Below, piece by piece: positions 53,137 through 63,511 of a DNA stretch of 64,000 nt; the stretch's first letter is position 1, and each line of letters begins with the position of its first letter. Origin of the DNA: a bacterium (GTDB taxonomy: Bacteria > Pseudomonadota > Gammaproteobacteria > GCA-002705445 > GCA-002716945). Under the pieces are notes generated by a model. That model did no database searches. It worked only from the letters and a program-made list of their open reading frames with translations, and was not told the DNA's origin. The stretch spans positions 1-64,000 of the forward strand of contig JAPOHH010000005.1 in NCBI GenBank assembly GCA_029979505.1, given 5' to 3'. The position numbers and the translations under genes were made by a program.

Positions 53137-53853
53137 TTTAGTCCACGATTTATTCTTTTCGTTGTGTAGTAGCATGTTTTGTGCTGATTTGAACATAGCG
53201 CCAAGAAAGAAAAAGGTAAATCCTAATGCTGTAATGATAAGTGGTGTTAACATTTCTGTAGCGATACTTGGTGAACTGAGTTTTATCACAGATGGTCCCT
53301 GATGAAGAGTGTTCCACCATTCTACGGAAAAATGTATTATTGGTATGTTTATAAAACCAACAATAGCCAAGATATTGACAGATGTTGATGCTTTTCTTTT
53401 ATCTTCAAAAGATCCATGTAGCAATAAAATTGATACGTATATAAAAAATAATATGAGTTCTGATGTGAGTCTAGCATCCCATGCCCACCATGTTCCCCAC
53501 ATAGGCTTACCCCATATAGCTCCAGTGATAAGTGTGAAGAAAGTAAACATAGCCCCAATCTTACATGATGCTAGTAGCATTAAATCATAAACTTTTATAT
53601 GCCAAATAATTGATATTAATGCAGAAAAGAAGACTAATGAGTACGCAAAAAGAGAAATCCATGCGCTGGGAACATGAACATACATAATCCTAAAAGCATC
53701 TCCCTGTTGATAATCAGACGGTGCAATAAAAAGGCCTTGATAAAGTCCTAGACAGATGAATATCAATGATAGAAATAAAAGCCATGGTATTATTGTATTA
53801 GTAAATTTATAATAGCCTTCAGATGAAATAGTTGTGAAAAGTTTCTTTAACAT
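53128..53853 (-). CDS. ccmC: Heme exporter protein CcmC
   Basis: WWD motif WGTWWAWDARLTSELILFFIY; MYVHVPSAW; multi-TM. Confidence 0.95.
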   Translation of the reverse strand: MLKKLFTTISSEGYYKFTNTIIPWLLFLSLIFICLGLYQGLFIAPSDYQQGDAFRIMYVHVPSAWISLFAYSLVFFSALISIIWHIKVYDLMLLASCKIGAMFTFFTLITGAIWGKPMWGTWWAWDARLTSELILFFIYVSILLLHGSFEDKRKASTSVNILAIVGFINIPIIHFSVEWWNTLHQGPSVIKLSSPSIATEMLTPLIITALGFTFFFLGAMFKSAQNMLLHNEKNKSWTKLV

Positions 53854-53887
53854 AATTATTAAAAAATGATAGCATACAATTAATTTT

Positions 53888-54028
53888 ATGACTGAAAATA
53901 AACTAAGAGACTACGAAAAATCCATGTCTACATGGTGCAAAAGTTTGCAGGGAAAGTATCGAATATTGAAAAAACTTAACAAAAAAGCTTTTATTAAGTC
54001 TATTAAATCAAAGAAAGACACTCCATAA
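53888..54028 (+). CDS. Possible 46-aa basic small protein (MTENKLRDYEKSMSTWCKSLQGKYRILKKLNKKAFIKSIKSKKDTP)
   Basis: ATG-to-TAA ORF divergent from ccmC and overlapping the cysQ 3' end; no clear Shine-Dalgarno. Confidence 0.3.
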   Translation: MTENKLRDYEKSMSTWCKSLQGKYRILKKLNKKAFIKSIKSKKDTP

Positions 54029-54815
54029 TACAATTTTTATGAAAATCTAAATTCCCATTTATAATAAAAAAAGGGCCATTAAGAAATCTGTCGTTGTGGC
54101 CGTAAGAGAATCTGTTGAGGTATTTATCTAAGAATAAACCACCACTTTCTTCTACTATACATTGTCCAGCAGCAGTGTCCCACTCATGGGTTGGACCTAG
54201 CCTGATAGAAAAATGACCTTTACTTTCAGCTATTCTCACAAATTTAACAGCGCTAGACATATATATAAGTTCAGAACCTTCAAAGTGTTTATGTAGAATA
54301 TCTATGACACTTTTCCTTATGACAGTGCTTACATAAATATTATTTCTTGAATTACTCATATTCGTGATTTTTTGTGCATTGATACCAGGCTTAATGATAT
54401 ATGCGCCATGCCCTGCAGATGCATAAAAAAATTCTTTTGTTGAGGGAATATAAACTATACCAAATACTGGATAACCGGATACTATGTATGAAATACATAT
54501 GCAAAAGTTTTTACCTCCTTTGATATAGTTTTTAGTTCCATCTATTGGATCAACTAGCCAATATTCTTTTTTTTGATTTGGCTTTACAGAGTTTTCCTCA
54601 GAAATAATTACATCATTTTTAAATGTACTTGATAAATAATTTGTGATCATCTCATTAGAATCTATATCTATATTTGTCACGGGGCTGTTATCTGATTTCA
54701 CATTAATGTCTAAATTATTTTGGCCATTAATTTGAATATCTCCGACATTTCTGCAAAGTTGAACAAAATCAGGTATATATTGATTAAAATCTTTATTTGT
54801 CATAGTTTTTGACAT
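54003..54815 (-). CDS. cysQ: 3'(2'),5'-bisphosphate nucleotidase CysQ (inositol monophosphatase family)
   Basis: VDPIDGTKNYIKGGKNFCICI, EWDTAAGQCIVEESGG; start set at internal Met. Confidence 0.92.
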   Translation of the reverse strand: MSKTMTNKDFNQYIPDFVQLCRNVGDIQINGQNNLDINVKSDNSPVTNIDIDSNEMITNYLSSTFKNDVIISEENSVKPNQKKEYWLVDPIDGTKNYIKGGKNFCICISYIVSGYPVFGIVYIPSTKEFFYASAGHGAYIIKPGINAQKITNMSNSRNNIYVSTVIRKSVIDILHKHFEGSELIYMSSAVKFVRIAESKGHFSIRLGPTHEWDTAAGQCIVEESGGLFLDKYLNRFSYGHNDRFLNGPFFIINGNLDFHKNCIMECLSLI

Positions 54816-55317
54816 AATGAATTGCAGCAAATACTCTAGAGTCAATTATAGGTTCTTTGCTTAGAAATGTAGTTGCATCATTACTTTTTACTCTTACTAT
54901 TTCAAGATCTTCAGGTTCATCACCTTGAAGGTATGAGGGTGTAAGATTAGTAGCCAACATAACATAAGTAATATGATCAATATATCCAGGAGCAAGATAT
55001 ATTTTGTTAATGAGTTTAATGTTATCTGATTTGAAACCAACTTCTTCTTGCAGCTCACGATTTGCGGTTTCTATTAACTCCTCACCTTTGTCAATCTTCC
55101 CTTTTGGCAATGTAATCATATAATCATCAACTGCGGCAGCATATTCTCTAATAAATATAATTTCATCATCGATTATAGGAACTATGATAACAGCGCCTTG
55201 ACCAGTGCCAGATATAATTTCATATTCTAAGATTTGATGATTGAATTCAATCTGAGCCTGCTTAATATTAAAAAGACGAGATTTAAAAATTGATTTTTCT
55301 TTAATGATTTTTGGCAT
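54793..55317 (-). CDS. nudE: NUDIX hydrolase (NudE-like, ADP compounds)
   Basis: Nudix box GKIDKGEELIETANRELQEEVGF; start set at MPKIIKEKS. Confidence 0.87.
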   Translation of the reverse strand: MPKIIKEKSIFKSRLFNIKQAQIEFNHQILEYEIISGTGQGAVIIVPIIDDEIIFIREYAAAVDDYMITLPKGKIDKGEELIETANRELQEEVGFKSDNIKLINKIYLAPGYIDHITYVMLATNLTPSYLQGDEPEDLEIVRVKSNDATTFLSKEPIIDSRVFAAIHYVKNYDK

Positions 55318-55355
55318 TGTATACTCTGAATAACAAGGATGATACATTATGAATT

Positions 55356-56003
55356 ATGATATTTAAAGATATAGAATGTATGTTAATAGACATGGATGGC
55401 GTTATCCTTGATAATACATATGATAATAACTTCTGGCAAAATCAAATACCTGCGGTTATTGCTAAGAATAAGGGTATATCATTTGAAGATGCTAAACGAC
55501 TAGCTATTCAAATTTTTAACTTCAAGAAAAATACAAAGGACTGGTACGATATTGATTATTGGTCAAATATGCTTAATGTAGATATTGAAGCTGAAAAAAG
55601 ATCCTCGCTAAGTTTTGACAGAATTAAATTATATGAAGGTGTTACTGAAACATTAAATAAACTTAAGAATAGATACAGATTACTCTTAATAACAAACGCT
55701 CATAGGAAAACTCTTAATATAAAACTAGAAAAGTATGATCTCGCTCCATACTTTGAAAACATGTTGTGTGCACATGAACTTCATTATGTTAAAGAGAATG
55801 TACAACTTTGGTATATGTTGAGAAGTAAATTTCAATTGAATTATACTAAGACAGTTTTAATAGAAGATACTATTAATAATATCAACATCGGATTATCGGC
55901 AGGAATATCCCGTGCTATTTACTTAGGAGATGAAAACTACCAACCATCTGAAAAGATTATTAAGCTATCATCAATAAATGATATTTTTTCTGCACTCAAC
56001 TAG
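55356..56003 (+). CDS. HAD family hydrolase (YrfG-like nucleotidase)
   Basis: LIDMDGVILDNTYDNNFW, LLITNAHRKTL, VLIEDTINNINIGLSAG. Confidence 0.85.
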   Translation: MIFKDIECMLIDMDGVILDNTYDNNFWQNQIPAVIAKNKGISFEDAKRLAIQIFNFKKNTKDWYDIDYWSNMLNVDIEAEKRSSLSFDRIKLYEGVTETLNKLKNRYRLLLITNAHRKTLNIKLEKYDLAPYFENMLCAHELHYVKENVQLWYMLRSKFQLNYTKTVLIEDTINNINIGLSAGISRAIYLGDENYQPSEKIIKLSSINDIFSALN

Positions 56004-56480
56004 AGATAGTTGCTCATAATTATTTCTCTTAGGAAATGTTTCTTCGACTCTTATGACTACATTATTTCTTTTGAAGAGCGTAACTCTCAAGACATCATTA
56101 TGGGTTATATAGTAATAAATAGCGTCTCTCGAAAATTTTTCTCTTCGGAAAAGTAGTGTAGCTAATGATTTATCCTTAAGAATCTTTATAGAATTGATTC
56201 GACCTTTTATTGCCCATACTGGCGTATAAGAGACTGCTTTAATAGGGGAACTAAGATTACCTTTTAGCTCAACCTTTCTCTCATATTGATATATTTTTGA
56301 GTCCTTTTTAGAATTATTTTTCAATTTTATTTTAGTTGATATTAGCCTAACTTTTCCCTGATTATTTTTGATTATTCTCTTGGTTAAGGAGGAGTTGTCG
56401 ATTAATATTCTTTTAAGGGCTATGGGCAGGTCTTTTAGCTTTCTCTCTATCGCCCATTTATTTTTATAATTGAACTTCAT
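55971..56480 (-). CDS. ubiC: Chorismate lyase, divergent
   Basis: LIDNSSLTKRI, YERKVELKG, AVSYTPVWAIKGRINSIKILKDKSLATLLFRREKFSRDAIYYY. Confidence 0.75.
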   Translation of the reverse strand: MKFNYKNKWAIERKLKDLPIALKRILIDNSSLTKRIIKNNQGKVRLISTKIKLKNNSKKDSKIYQYERKVELKGNLSSPIKAVSYTPVWAIKGRINSIKILKDKSLATLLFRREKFSRDAIYYYITHNDVLRVTLFKRNNVVIRVEETFPKRNNYEQLSLVECRKNIIY

Positions 56481-58512
56481 CTATTCTTTTTACTTTCCAA
56501 AGTTTTTTTAGACCATTGACTTCAGATGATGATAATTCATATTTAAAATTTTTGATATATGAAATATTGTTCATGATATCATTTATACTACACACACGAT
56601 AATTATCAGGCATTCCAGATTGTTTATTGCCCATATAAGTTCCTGTTCCCCTTATCTTTAAATCGTACTCTGCAACATCAAAACCAGAGTGATGAGTTTC
56701 AAGATACTTAAGCTTATCAATTACATCAGGCCCAGAATTTGTGGAATGAACAAGATAACAGTATCCTTTACTGGCCCCTCTGCCTACTCTTCCTCTAAGC
56801 TGATGTAACTGTGCTAAGCCAAATAATTCTGAATTCTCAATTACAAGGCAATTAGCGTTTGGACAATCTATGCCAACTTCAATAACACTAGTTGATATTA
56901 GTATATCTATTTTACCGAGTCTGAAATTACTGATAATTTTAACTTTTTCATCAGCTGACATCTTTCCATGCAAGATGCTAACATTATAGTTACTATATAT
57001 TTTTTTAATATTTTCAGAAAATACATTAATAGAATGCTTATCATCATCCTCTGAATTTTCTATTCTTGTACAAACCCAATATATTTGCATGCCATCTGAT
57101 AAATGTTTTAATACAATATTTTGAATTTCCGTTCGTGAATTATCACTATAAGTAACCGTTTCAGTTATTTCTCTATTAGACGGTTTATCAGATATGGTTA
57201 TATAATTCATGTTTTCGTATAGTACCAAAGCAAGTGTTCTAGGAATTGGTGTTGCAGACATATAAATTAAATGTGGTTGTTTTGTATAATTAGAAGATAT
57301 CTTCTCTCTCTGTTTTACTCCAAATTTATGTTGTTCATCAATGATCACGATAGCTAATTTATTGAAAATATAATTATTAAACAAAAGTGAGTGTGTACCA
57401 ATTATTATTGATATTTCACCCGTTAACAATTTTTGTTTGATAATAGTTTTCTCTGCTAATGTACTTTTACCGCTGACCATAGCAACCTTACAATATTCTC
57501 TAAGATAAAAATTAAATGTTTCAAAGTGTTGTAAACAAAGAACTTCAGTAGGCACCAGTACCATACACTGAGAATTATTTTTGATTGCATAAAAGCAAGC
57601 AATAATAGCAACAATTGTTTTGCCACATCCAACATCTCCCTGTATAAGCACCTTAGATGGTGAGCTGCTTATAAAAGATTTTGATATGGAGTCAACAGCA
57701 TCACGTTGACCTTTTGTAAGATTGAATGAAAAAGAATTACAAAATAGCTCAAGATCCTTCTTACTGATATCAAGTAAATATGTTTGTTTTTTATTATATT
57801 CATTTACTATCTTGAGAAATTCATGTTTATGTAGATATATTTCTTCAAAAGCTAAGCGTTGCCTCGCAGTATAATATTCATCTAGAGCAACATTAAAGTC
57901 TCCTTGTGGAAAGTGAAGTTTTTTTAAAGCTTTTAATAAAGACATTGAATTAAATTCTTTATGAAAATAATTATCGAGGCAAGAGAATCTGTAATTTGTA
58001 GATAATATTGAGAATGCTTGCTTTATAAATGATCTAAATTTAGCTTGTGAGACCCTGCCTCTTATAGAATATTTAGGTATAATTTTTTCTAATGTATGAC
58101 CATCCTTTATTATTTCAATCTCAGGATGAATAAATTCAGATTTATTTTTTTTATAAATTAAGTTTCCAGATACTCTAATTCTCATTCCTCTTTGAAGGTT
58201 CATAAAAATTATAATTTTATGGATAAACCTAACAGTAAATATTCCGATTTTTGATGAGACTGTTAATATGTAATTTGGTCTGGCACTGCGAGTTTTTACT
58301 GTTTTTATAATTTCTCCTGAAACAACAATATAATTGCCGTCTTCAAAATTATGTTTAGATGTTTCCTCTTTGTTAATTAAATCTATAGGAATAGTAGATA
58401 AAAGGTCAAATAATGAATCTATTCCAACTTCACATAACAGTGATTTAGTTTTTAAGCCAACACCTTTTAATAGACTTATATCCTGAGAAAGTTCATCAGA
58501 ATATTTATCCAT
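56464..58512 (-). CDS. recG: ATP-dependent DNA helicase RecG
   Basis: LIQGDVGCGKTIVA, IIDEQHKFGVKQR, MSATPIPRTLA, QLRGRVGRG. Confidence 0.96.
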   Translation of the reverse strand: MDKYSDELSQDISLLKGVGLKTKSLLCEVGIDSLFDLLSTIPIDLINKEETSKHNFEDGNYIVVSGEIIKTVKTRSARPNYILTVSSKIGIFTVRFIHKIIIFMNLQRGMRIRVSGNLIYKKNKSEFIHPEIEIIKDGHTLEKIIPKYSIRGRVSQAKFRSFIKQAFSILSTNYRFSCLDNYFHKEFNSMSLLKALKKLHFPQGDFNVALDEYYTARQRLAFEEIYLHKHEFLKIVNEYNKKQTYLLDISKKDLELFCNSFSFNLTKGQRDAVDSISKSFISSSPSKVLIQGDVGCGKTIVAIIACFYAIKNNSQCMVLVPTEVLCLQHFETFNFYLREYCKVAMVSGKSTLAEKTIIKQKLLTGEISIIIGTHSLLFNNYIFNKLAIVIIDEQHKFGVKQREKISSNYTKQPHLIYMSATPIPRTLALVLYENMNYITISDKPSNREITETVTYSDNSRTEIQNIVLKHLSDGMQIYWVCTRIENSEDDDKHSINVFSENIKKIYSNYNVSILHGKMSADEKVKIISNFRLGKIDILISTSVIEVGIDCPNANCLVIENSELFGLAQLHQLRGRVGRGASKGYCYLVHSTNSGPDVIDKLKYLETHHSGFDVAEYDLKIRGTGTYMGNKQSGMPDNYRVCSINDIMNNISYIKNFKYELSSSEVNGLKKLWKVKRIDEVQL

Positions 58513-58515
58513 AAT

Positions 58516-58899
58516 CTATTGCTTAAACAAGATTGCATCAATCTCAATTTCGACGTCTTTTGGAAGCCGGCTAACTTCAACTGCTGCTCTTGCAGGATAT
58601 GGTTTTGATAAATACTTATCCATAACGGTATTGACTGATACAAAATTTTCAAGATCTTTTAAATAAACAGTAAATTTCACGCAATCATTTAGAGAACAAT
58701 CAGCTTCCAAAGCAATGTTTTTTATATTATTCATAACTGTTTCAACTTGCTCTTCGAATGAGCCTGACATTACGGTCATATCTTTATAATTAAGTGGTAT
58801 TTGACCAGAAATAAAGACAAAATTACCAACAGATATTGCTTGTGAATATGTACCAATTGCTGACGGCGCTGTGCTGCAAGTAATTACTTTCTTGCTCAT
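58516..58899 (-). CDS. ridA: RidA family protein
   Basis: STAPSAIGTYSQAISVGNFVFISGQIPL...PARAAVEVSRLPKDVEIEIDAI. Confidence 0.95.
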   Translation of the reverse strand: MSKKVITCSTAPSAIGTYSQAISVGNFVFISGQIPLNYKDMTVMSGSFEEQVETVMNNIKNIALEADCSLNDCVKFTVYLKDLENFVSVNTVMDKYLSKPYPARAAVEVSRLPKDVEIEIDAILFKQ

Positions 58900-59252
58900 G
58901 GTTTTTTCCTAATGTGTCCAGCTTCTTTTAATCTTTCCAAGTAACTGTGCCAATTTTCTTTGTAGTTTTTGCATAAATTATATAAATGTTCCCATGAGTA
59001 TAAACCTGTGTCATGCCCATCATCAAATACTATTCTCACAGCATAGTTCCCAACAGGCTCAAGTTTGTCGATGACAACATTTTCTTTGTCAATTTGTAAT
59101 ATCTCTTGTCCCGGTCCGTGTCCTTTTACTTCAGCTGAAGGTGAGAAACATCTTAGATATTCTGATGTTATATCGCCACTGAATCCGTCTTCAAATGTGA
59201 TTGATAAAGTATTTGTTTTTTTTATGTATCTTAGCTCTGTAGGTTTGATCAT
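58896..59252 (-). CDS. DUF971 (GBBH-like N-terminal) protein
   Basis: [51 protein letters not shown]. Confidence 0.92.
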   Translation of the reverse strand: MIKPTELRYIKKTNTLSITFEDGFSGDITSEYLRCFSPSAEVKGHGPGQEILQIDKENVVIDKLEPVGNYAVRIVFDDGHDTGLYSWEHLYNLCKNYKENWHSYLERLKEAGHIRKKP

Positions 59253-60583
59253 AATATATACCTGCTTAAGTCCTCGTTTTCAGCAAACTCATTGAGATAT
59301 TTATCAACATAGTCTGCGTCAATTTTAATTTTGTTCTGGCTAATATCGCTAGCTTCAAATGATAGTTTTTCAAGAAGTCTTTCCATAATGGTATGTAGCC
59401 TTCTAGCACCAATATTCTCTGTTTTCTCATTTACAGTCCAAGCAATTTTGGAAAGTCTAGTTATAGCGCTTTTATCAAATGTAACATCAATACCCTCAGT
59501 TTTCATTAACGCAATGTACTGTTCAGTTAATGAATAATCTGGTTCTTTCAGAATTCGTTCAAAGTCATTAACTGATAATGCACTTAATTCTACTCTAATG
59601 GGCAGCCTTCCTTGCAATTCGGGGATTAAATCAGATGGTTTTGATAAATGAAAAGCACCAGATGCAATAAATAAAATATGATCAGTTTTAATAGGCCCAT
59701 GTTTAGTGTTAACAGTTGACCCTTCTACAAGAGGAAGCAAATCTCTCTGAACACCTTCTCTTGATACATCTGCACCTCCTGCATTAGACCTTGATGCAAC
59801 TTTATCAATTTCATCGATAAAGACTATTCCATTCTGTTCAACGAGTCTAATAGCCTCTTGTTTTAAATCATTGTCACTAATCAATTTTCGAGCTTCTTGT
59901 TCAGACAACACTATCAAAGCATCCTTAATTTTCATTTTTTGTTTTTTCGTTTTATTGTTCGAAAGATTTTTAAACATACCTTGTAGTTGATCTGTCATCT
60001 CCTCCATTCCAGGTGGAGCCATGACTTCAAATGATGGCATATTCGCACTGACATCTATCTCAATTTCTTTCTCATCAAGTTTGCCTTCTCTAAGTTCCTT
60101 TCTTAGGGCCTGTTTAGTTTCTTTTGAATTGCTATCACTATCAACTGTTATATTAAAGCTGTCATCTCGGCTAGGAAGTAAAATGTCTAAAACTTTTTCT
60201 TCAGCTAATTCTTCTGACCTATGACTCACTTTAGACATCGCCTTTGATTTTACCTGATTAATAGAAATTTCAGTTAAATCTCGTATAATAGAATCTACTT
60301 CTTTTCCAACATAACCTACTTCAGTAAATTTAGTTGCCTCAACCTTAATAAAAGGAGCTTGTGCAAGATGTGCTAACCTTCTTGCGATTTCTGTCTTTCC
60401 GACGCCGGTAGGTCCTATCATGAGAATATTTTTTGGTGTAATCTCATTACTTATCTCTTCATCTAACTGGAGTCTTCTCCATCGGTTACGCAATGCTATA
60501 GCAACAGCTCGTTTAGCATCTGTTTGCCCTATGATATGTTTATCAAGCTCTTGTACAACTTCCCTAGGAGTCATCTCAGACAT
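59249..60583 (-). CDS. hslU: HslU ATPase subunit of HslUV protease
   Basis: [60 protein letters not shown]-type Walker [14 protein letters not shown]. Confidence 0.97.
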   Translation of the reverse strand: MSEMTPREVVQELDKHIIGQTDAKRAVAIALRNRWRRLQLDEEISNEITPKNILMIGPTGVGKTEIARRLAHLAQAPFIKVEATKFTEVGYVGKEVDSIIRDLTEISINQVKSKAMSKVSHRSEELAEEKVLDILLPSRDDSFNITVDSDSNSKETKQALRKELREGKLDEKEIEIDVSANMPSFEVMAPPGMEEMTDQLQGMFKNLSNNKTKKQKMKIKDALIVLSEQEARKLISDNDLKQEAIRLVEQNGIVFIDEIDKVASRSNAGGADVSREGVQRDLLPLVEGSTVNTKHGPIKTDHILFIASGAFHLSKPSDLIPELQGRLPIRVELSALSVNDFERILKEPDYSLTEQYIALMKTEGIDVTFDKSAITRLSKIAWTVNEKTENIGARRLHTIMERLLEKLSFEASDISQNKIKIDADYVDKYLNEFAENEDLSRYIL

Positions 60584-61123
60584 TTATCTTCTCTATAGTA
60601 AGATTAGAATTAGTATATATGCATATTTCAGATGCAATATGTAAAGACTTTTAACTATATCTTCTGCAGATAAATCAGTGTTTTCATAAAGAGATTTAGC
60701 TGATGCCTGTGCAAATGAACCTCCCGAACCTATCGCTATTATAGAGTCTTGTGGTTCTATCACATCTCCATTACCTGAGATGAGCAGAGATACATCTTTA
60801 TCGGCAACAATCAACAATGCTTCAAGGTTACGAAGCATCTTGTCAGTTCGCCAATCTTTAGCTAATTCAACTGCAGACCTTGTTAAATGACCGCTATATT
60901 TCTCTAACTTGCCCTCAAATTTCTCAAAAAGAGTAAATGCATCTGCTGTTGCGCCGGCAAAACCAGCAAGGACTTGATCTTTGTAAAGCCGTCTAACTTT
61001 TTTTGCATTATTTTTCATTACAGTATTACCGAGTGTGACTTGGCCATCACCGCCTACTACAACTTCATTATCTCTTCGTACTCCAATAATTGTTGTGCCA
61101 TGAAATGTTTCTCTTGTATTCAT
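60576..61123 (-). CDS. hslV: HslV peptidase subunit, frameshifted near the 3' end (apparent 1-nt deletion in T run 60649-60652)
   Basis: [31 protein letters not shown] track ends [18 protein letters not shown], but the other frame encodes [24 protein letters not shown] ending TGA at 60576. Confidence 0.9.
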
Positions 61124-61127
61124 TTTC

Positions 61128-62027
61128 TTATGCTCTTGGGTGACTACTTTTATAAACTTTATTTAAATGTTCAAAATCCATATTTGTATATATCTGTGTT
61201 GTGCTTATATCTTCATGGCCTAAGAACTCTTGTACAGCTCTAAGATCTCCAGAAGCTTCTAATAAATGTGTTGCACAACTATGTCTTAATGTATGGGGTG
61301 ATATCTTACAATTCAAGCCTTGTTTTTTCACCCAGAAATTAATTCTATTCTGAATCGACCGATTTGATAGTCTGTCACCAAATTTATTTATAAATAGTGC
61401 GTCCGTTGTAGGTTGGTCATTGGATCTTTTTTCTATCCATACATGTAGAGCATTCAATGCTTTAGAACCAAAAGGTAATATCCTTTCTTTTTGACCCTTC
61501 CCCAATACTTTGACAAAGCTAGAAGTCATATCAATAGAATCTAAATCAAGTTGAGATAATTCACTTAATCTGAGTGCTGAACTATACATTAACTCTATAA
61601 TAGCCTTATCCCTAATAGCAACCATAGAGAGCTCTTTGATATCACATAATGTATCTATATCAGAGATTGATAGGATATTTGGAAGCTTCTTTGAAAGCTT
61701 CGGTGTTTTAATACCAGACATAGGAGTTACTTTAATTTGCGATGTTTTCAAAAGATATGAATAAAATGACCTTAATGTAGAGGCCTTTCTTGCCAATGAC
61801 GTTGAGGATAAACCTAGACTATGAATATAAATAAAAAATTTTTCAATATGCTGCTTGTTTATATCCTCAATAGAATGATTACCTTGATAAAGGTAGTCTG
61901 AATATTGTTTTAAATCAATTTTATAATTTATAAGCGTATCTTTAGTATATAACTTCTCAAATTGTAAATAATTAATAAACTCATCAATATATATATCATG
62001 ACTACTCAAGATTCCCTTCCCCTTCAA
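61128..62027 (-). CDS. xerC: Tyrosine recombinase XerC
   Basis: [67 protein letters not shown]. Confidence 0.95.
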   Translation of the reverse strand: MKGKGILSSHDIYIDEFINYLQFEKLYTKDTLINYKIDLKQYSDYLYQGNHSIEDINKQHIEKFFIYIHSLGLSSTSLARKASTLRSFYSYLLKTSQIKVTPMSGIKTPKLSKKLPNILSISDIDTLCDIKELSMVAIRDKAIIELMYSSALRLSELSQLDLDSIDMTSSFVKVLGKGQKERILPFGSKALNALHVWIEKRSNDQPTTDALFINKFGDRLSNRSIQNRINFWVKKQGLNCKISPHTLRHSCATHLLEASGDLRAVQEFLGHEDISTTQIYTNMDFEHLNKVYKSSHPRA

Positions 62028-62859
62028 TAACGCTAGGCCCTATAAGCTCATAGCTATCTGGATTATATGATTTTATTACTGTTAGAATGCCGCCTTTTTG
62101 TTTTATGGTAATACAAGAACTATCAACCTTACATTCATGTTCAAGCTCATACAATTTAAACATACAAATTGCAGCTGCTGTTGCTCCACTACCACATGAC
62201 GTTGTATATCCAGCTCCTCTCTCATTCACTATAAGATCAATAGTTGTCTTATGTTTATTTATAAAATCTTTTGCATTAGATATAAAGCCAATGTTCATTT
62301 CTTTATTAAATACTTGGTCTATGATAGATGAAATTTCATCCTTATGCTTTATGCAGTTATCAGAAAATACTACACAATGCTTGTTACCTATTGATAGTGG
62401 TATAAAAGAAAAAGTCAATTTATCATTAATAGATTCTATTGTTACAACTAAATCAGACTGTATGATTTTTAATTTATCATTTTGGTAATCGTTATTTATA
62501 TTTATATATGTAGCTTGACCCATATCAATGGATATAGCGTTATCCTTCATTTTAGCTCTATAGGAAAAGTCACAAACTATTAAATTAGTCTCTTTGATAT
62601 TATATTTTTCATAAAGAAAAAGCATAGTAGCTCTTAGTCCATTACCACATTGACATGCCTTACTGCCATCCTGATTATAAACATCGCATAATACATGAGA
62701 TTGATTAGATGTGTTAATAATAAAAAATTGATCACACCCAATTACATCACGGCTTGAGTAGTGCTTTATATCATCAACTGTTAGATGATTTGAGCACTTA
62801 TTGTTTTCAACAAGTATAAAGTCATTCCCCTGACTATTTAATTTAGTATATGTTGTCAT
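62002..62859 (-). CDS. dapF: Diaminopimelate epimerase
   Basis: KLNSQGNDFILVEN, ACQCGNGLRA, ERGAGYTTSCGSGATAAA. Confidence 0.95.
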   Translation of the reverse strand: MTTYTKLNSQGNDFILVENNKCSNHLTVDDIKHYSSRDVIGCDQFFIINTSNQSHVLCDVYNQDGSKACQCGNGLRATMLFLYEKYNIKETNLIVCDFSYRAKMKDNAISIDMGQATYININNDYQNDKLKIIQSDLVVTIESINDKLTFSFIPLSIGNKHCVVFSDNCIKHKDEISSIIDQVFNKEMNIGFISNAKDFINKHKTTIDLIVNERGAGYTTSCGSGATAAAICMFKLYELEHECKVDSSCITIKQKGGILTVIKSYNPDSYELIGPSVIEGEGNLE

Positions 62860-63511
62860 CGCTTGTTTCTATATTAACAAAAAAATGTCTGTCTGAAACA
62901 GGTTTGATATTAAACGATATATTTTTGTAATAATTCAGCTGCTCTGTAACTTCATTTATTGTATAAGCAGCTTTTAGAGAGTTTTTAAAATCCTCCAACA
63001 AAACATGGTCGTTGCCGCCATATTTTGATAGAAGTGCCATTAGTTCTTTATCTGAATTAGGTCGTATGAGATCCATTAGACATATAACACCTTTTTTCTT
63101 AGTTAATCGGAAGAGTGTTTTCCAAAACAAAGTTATATCTGAAATATGGTGAAGTACACTATTACAAAGAATTATATTAAATGTTTTCCCTGGAAATAAT
63201 GTATGGTCAATAAGATTTTTGTGTAATGAGATATTTTTGATATTATTTTTTTTCATCTTTATCATAAATTGGTCCAACATTGCTTGAGAACCATCAATTG
63301 CTGTCATATGACATTGGCTTTTTTTAAATATTGTCAAAGGTATTTCACCATCCCCGCAGCCAACATCCAAAAGTTGACTATTAGGATTAATTTCTACATA
63401 TTTAAATGTTGTATTGATAAAAATATTATTTGATTCAGTAAAATCTGCATTAGCATATGATAATGCTTGATTTTCATTAATCATTAGCTCTGTCTCAGGA
63501 ATTCGAATCAC
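62843..63511 (-). CDS. Class I SAM-dependent methyltransferase
   Basis: LLDVGCGDGEIPLTIFK, MTAIDGSQAML, NIILCNSVLHHI, CLMDLIRP. Confidence 0.88.
   Translation of the reverse strand: MIRIPETELMINENQALSYANADFTESNNIFINTTFKYVEINPNSQLLDVGCGDGEIPLTIFKKSQCHMTAIDGSQAMLDQFMIKMKKNNIKNISLHKNLIDHTLFPGKTFNIILCNSVLHHISDITLFWKTLFRLTKKKGVICLMDLIRPNSDKELMALLSKYGGNDHVLLEDFKNSLKAAYTINEVTEQLNYYKNISFNIKPVSDRHFFVNIETSDDNIY

Noticed and set aside
60645-60660. Programmed -1 frameshift to produce full-length HslV
   Set aside because: The site T-AAA-AGT is not a canonical X-XXY-YYZ slippery heptamer and the A run is only 4 nt; sequencing error or mutation is simpler. Left for read-level checking.
61128-62027. Tyrosine recombinase as a sign of an integrated mobile element
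   Set aside because: It is XerC-like and sits in the usual hslV/dapF neighbourhood with no attachment-site repeats or cargo.
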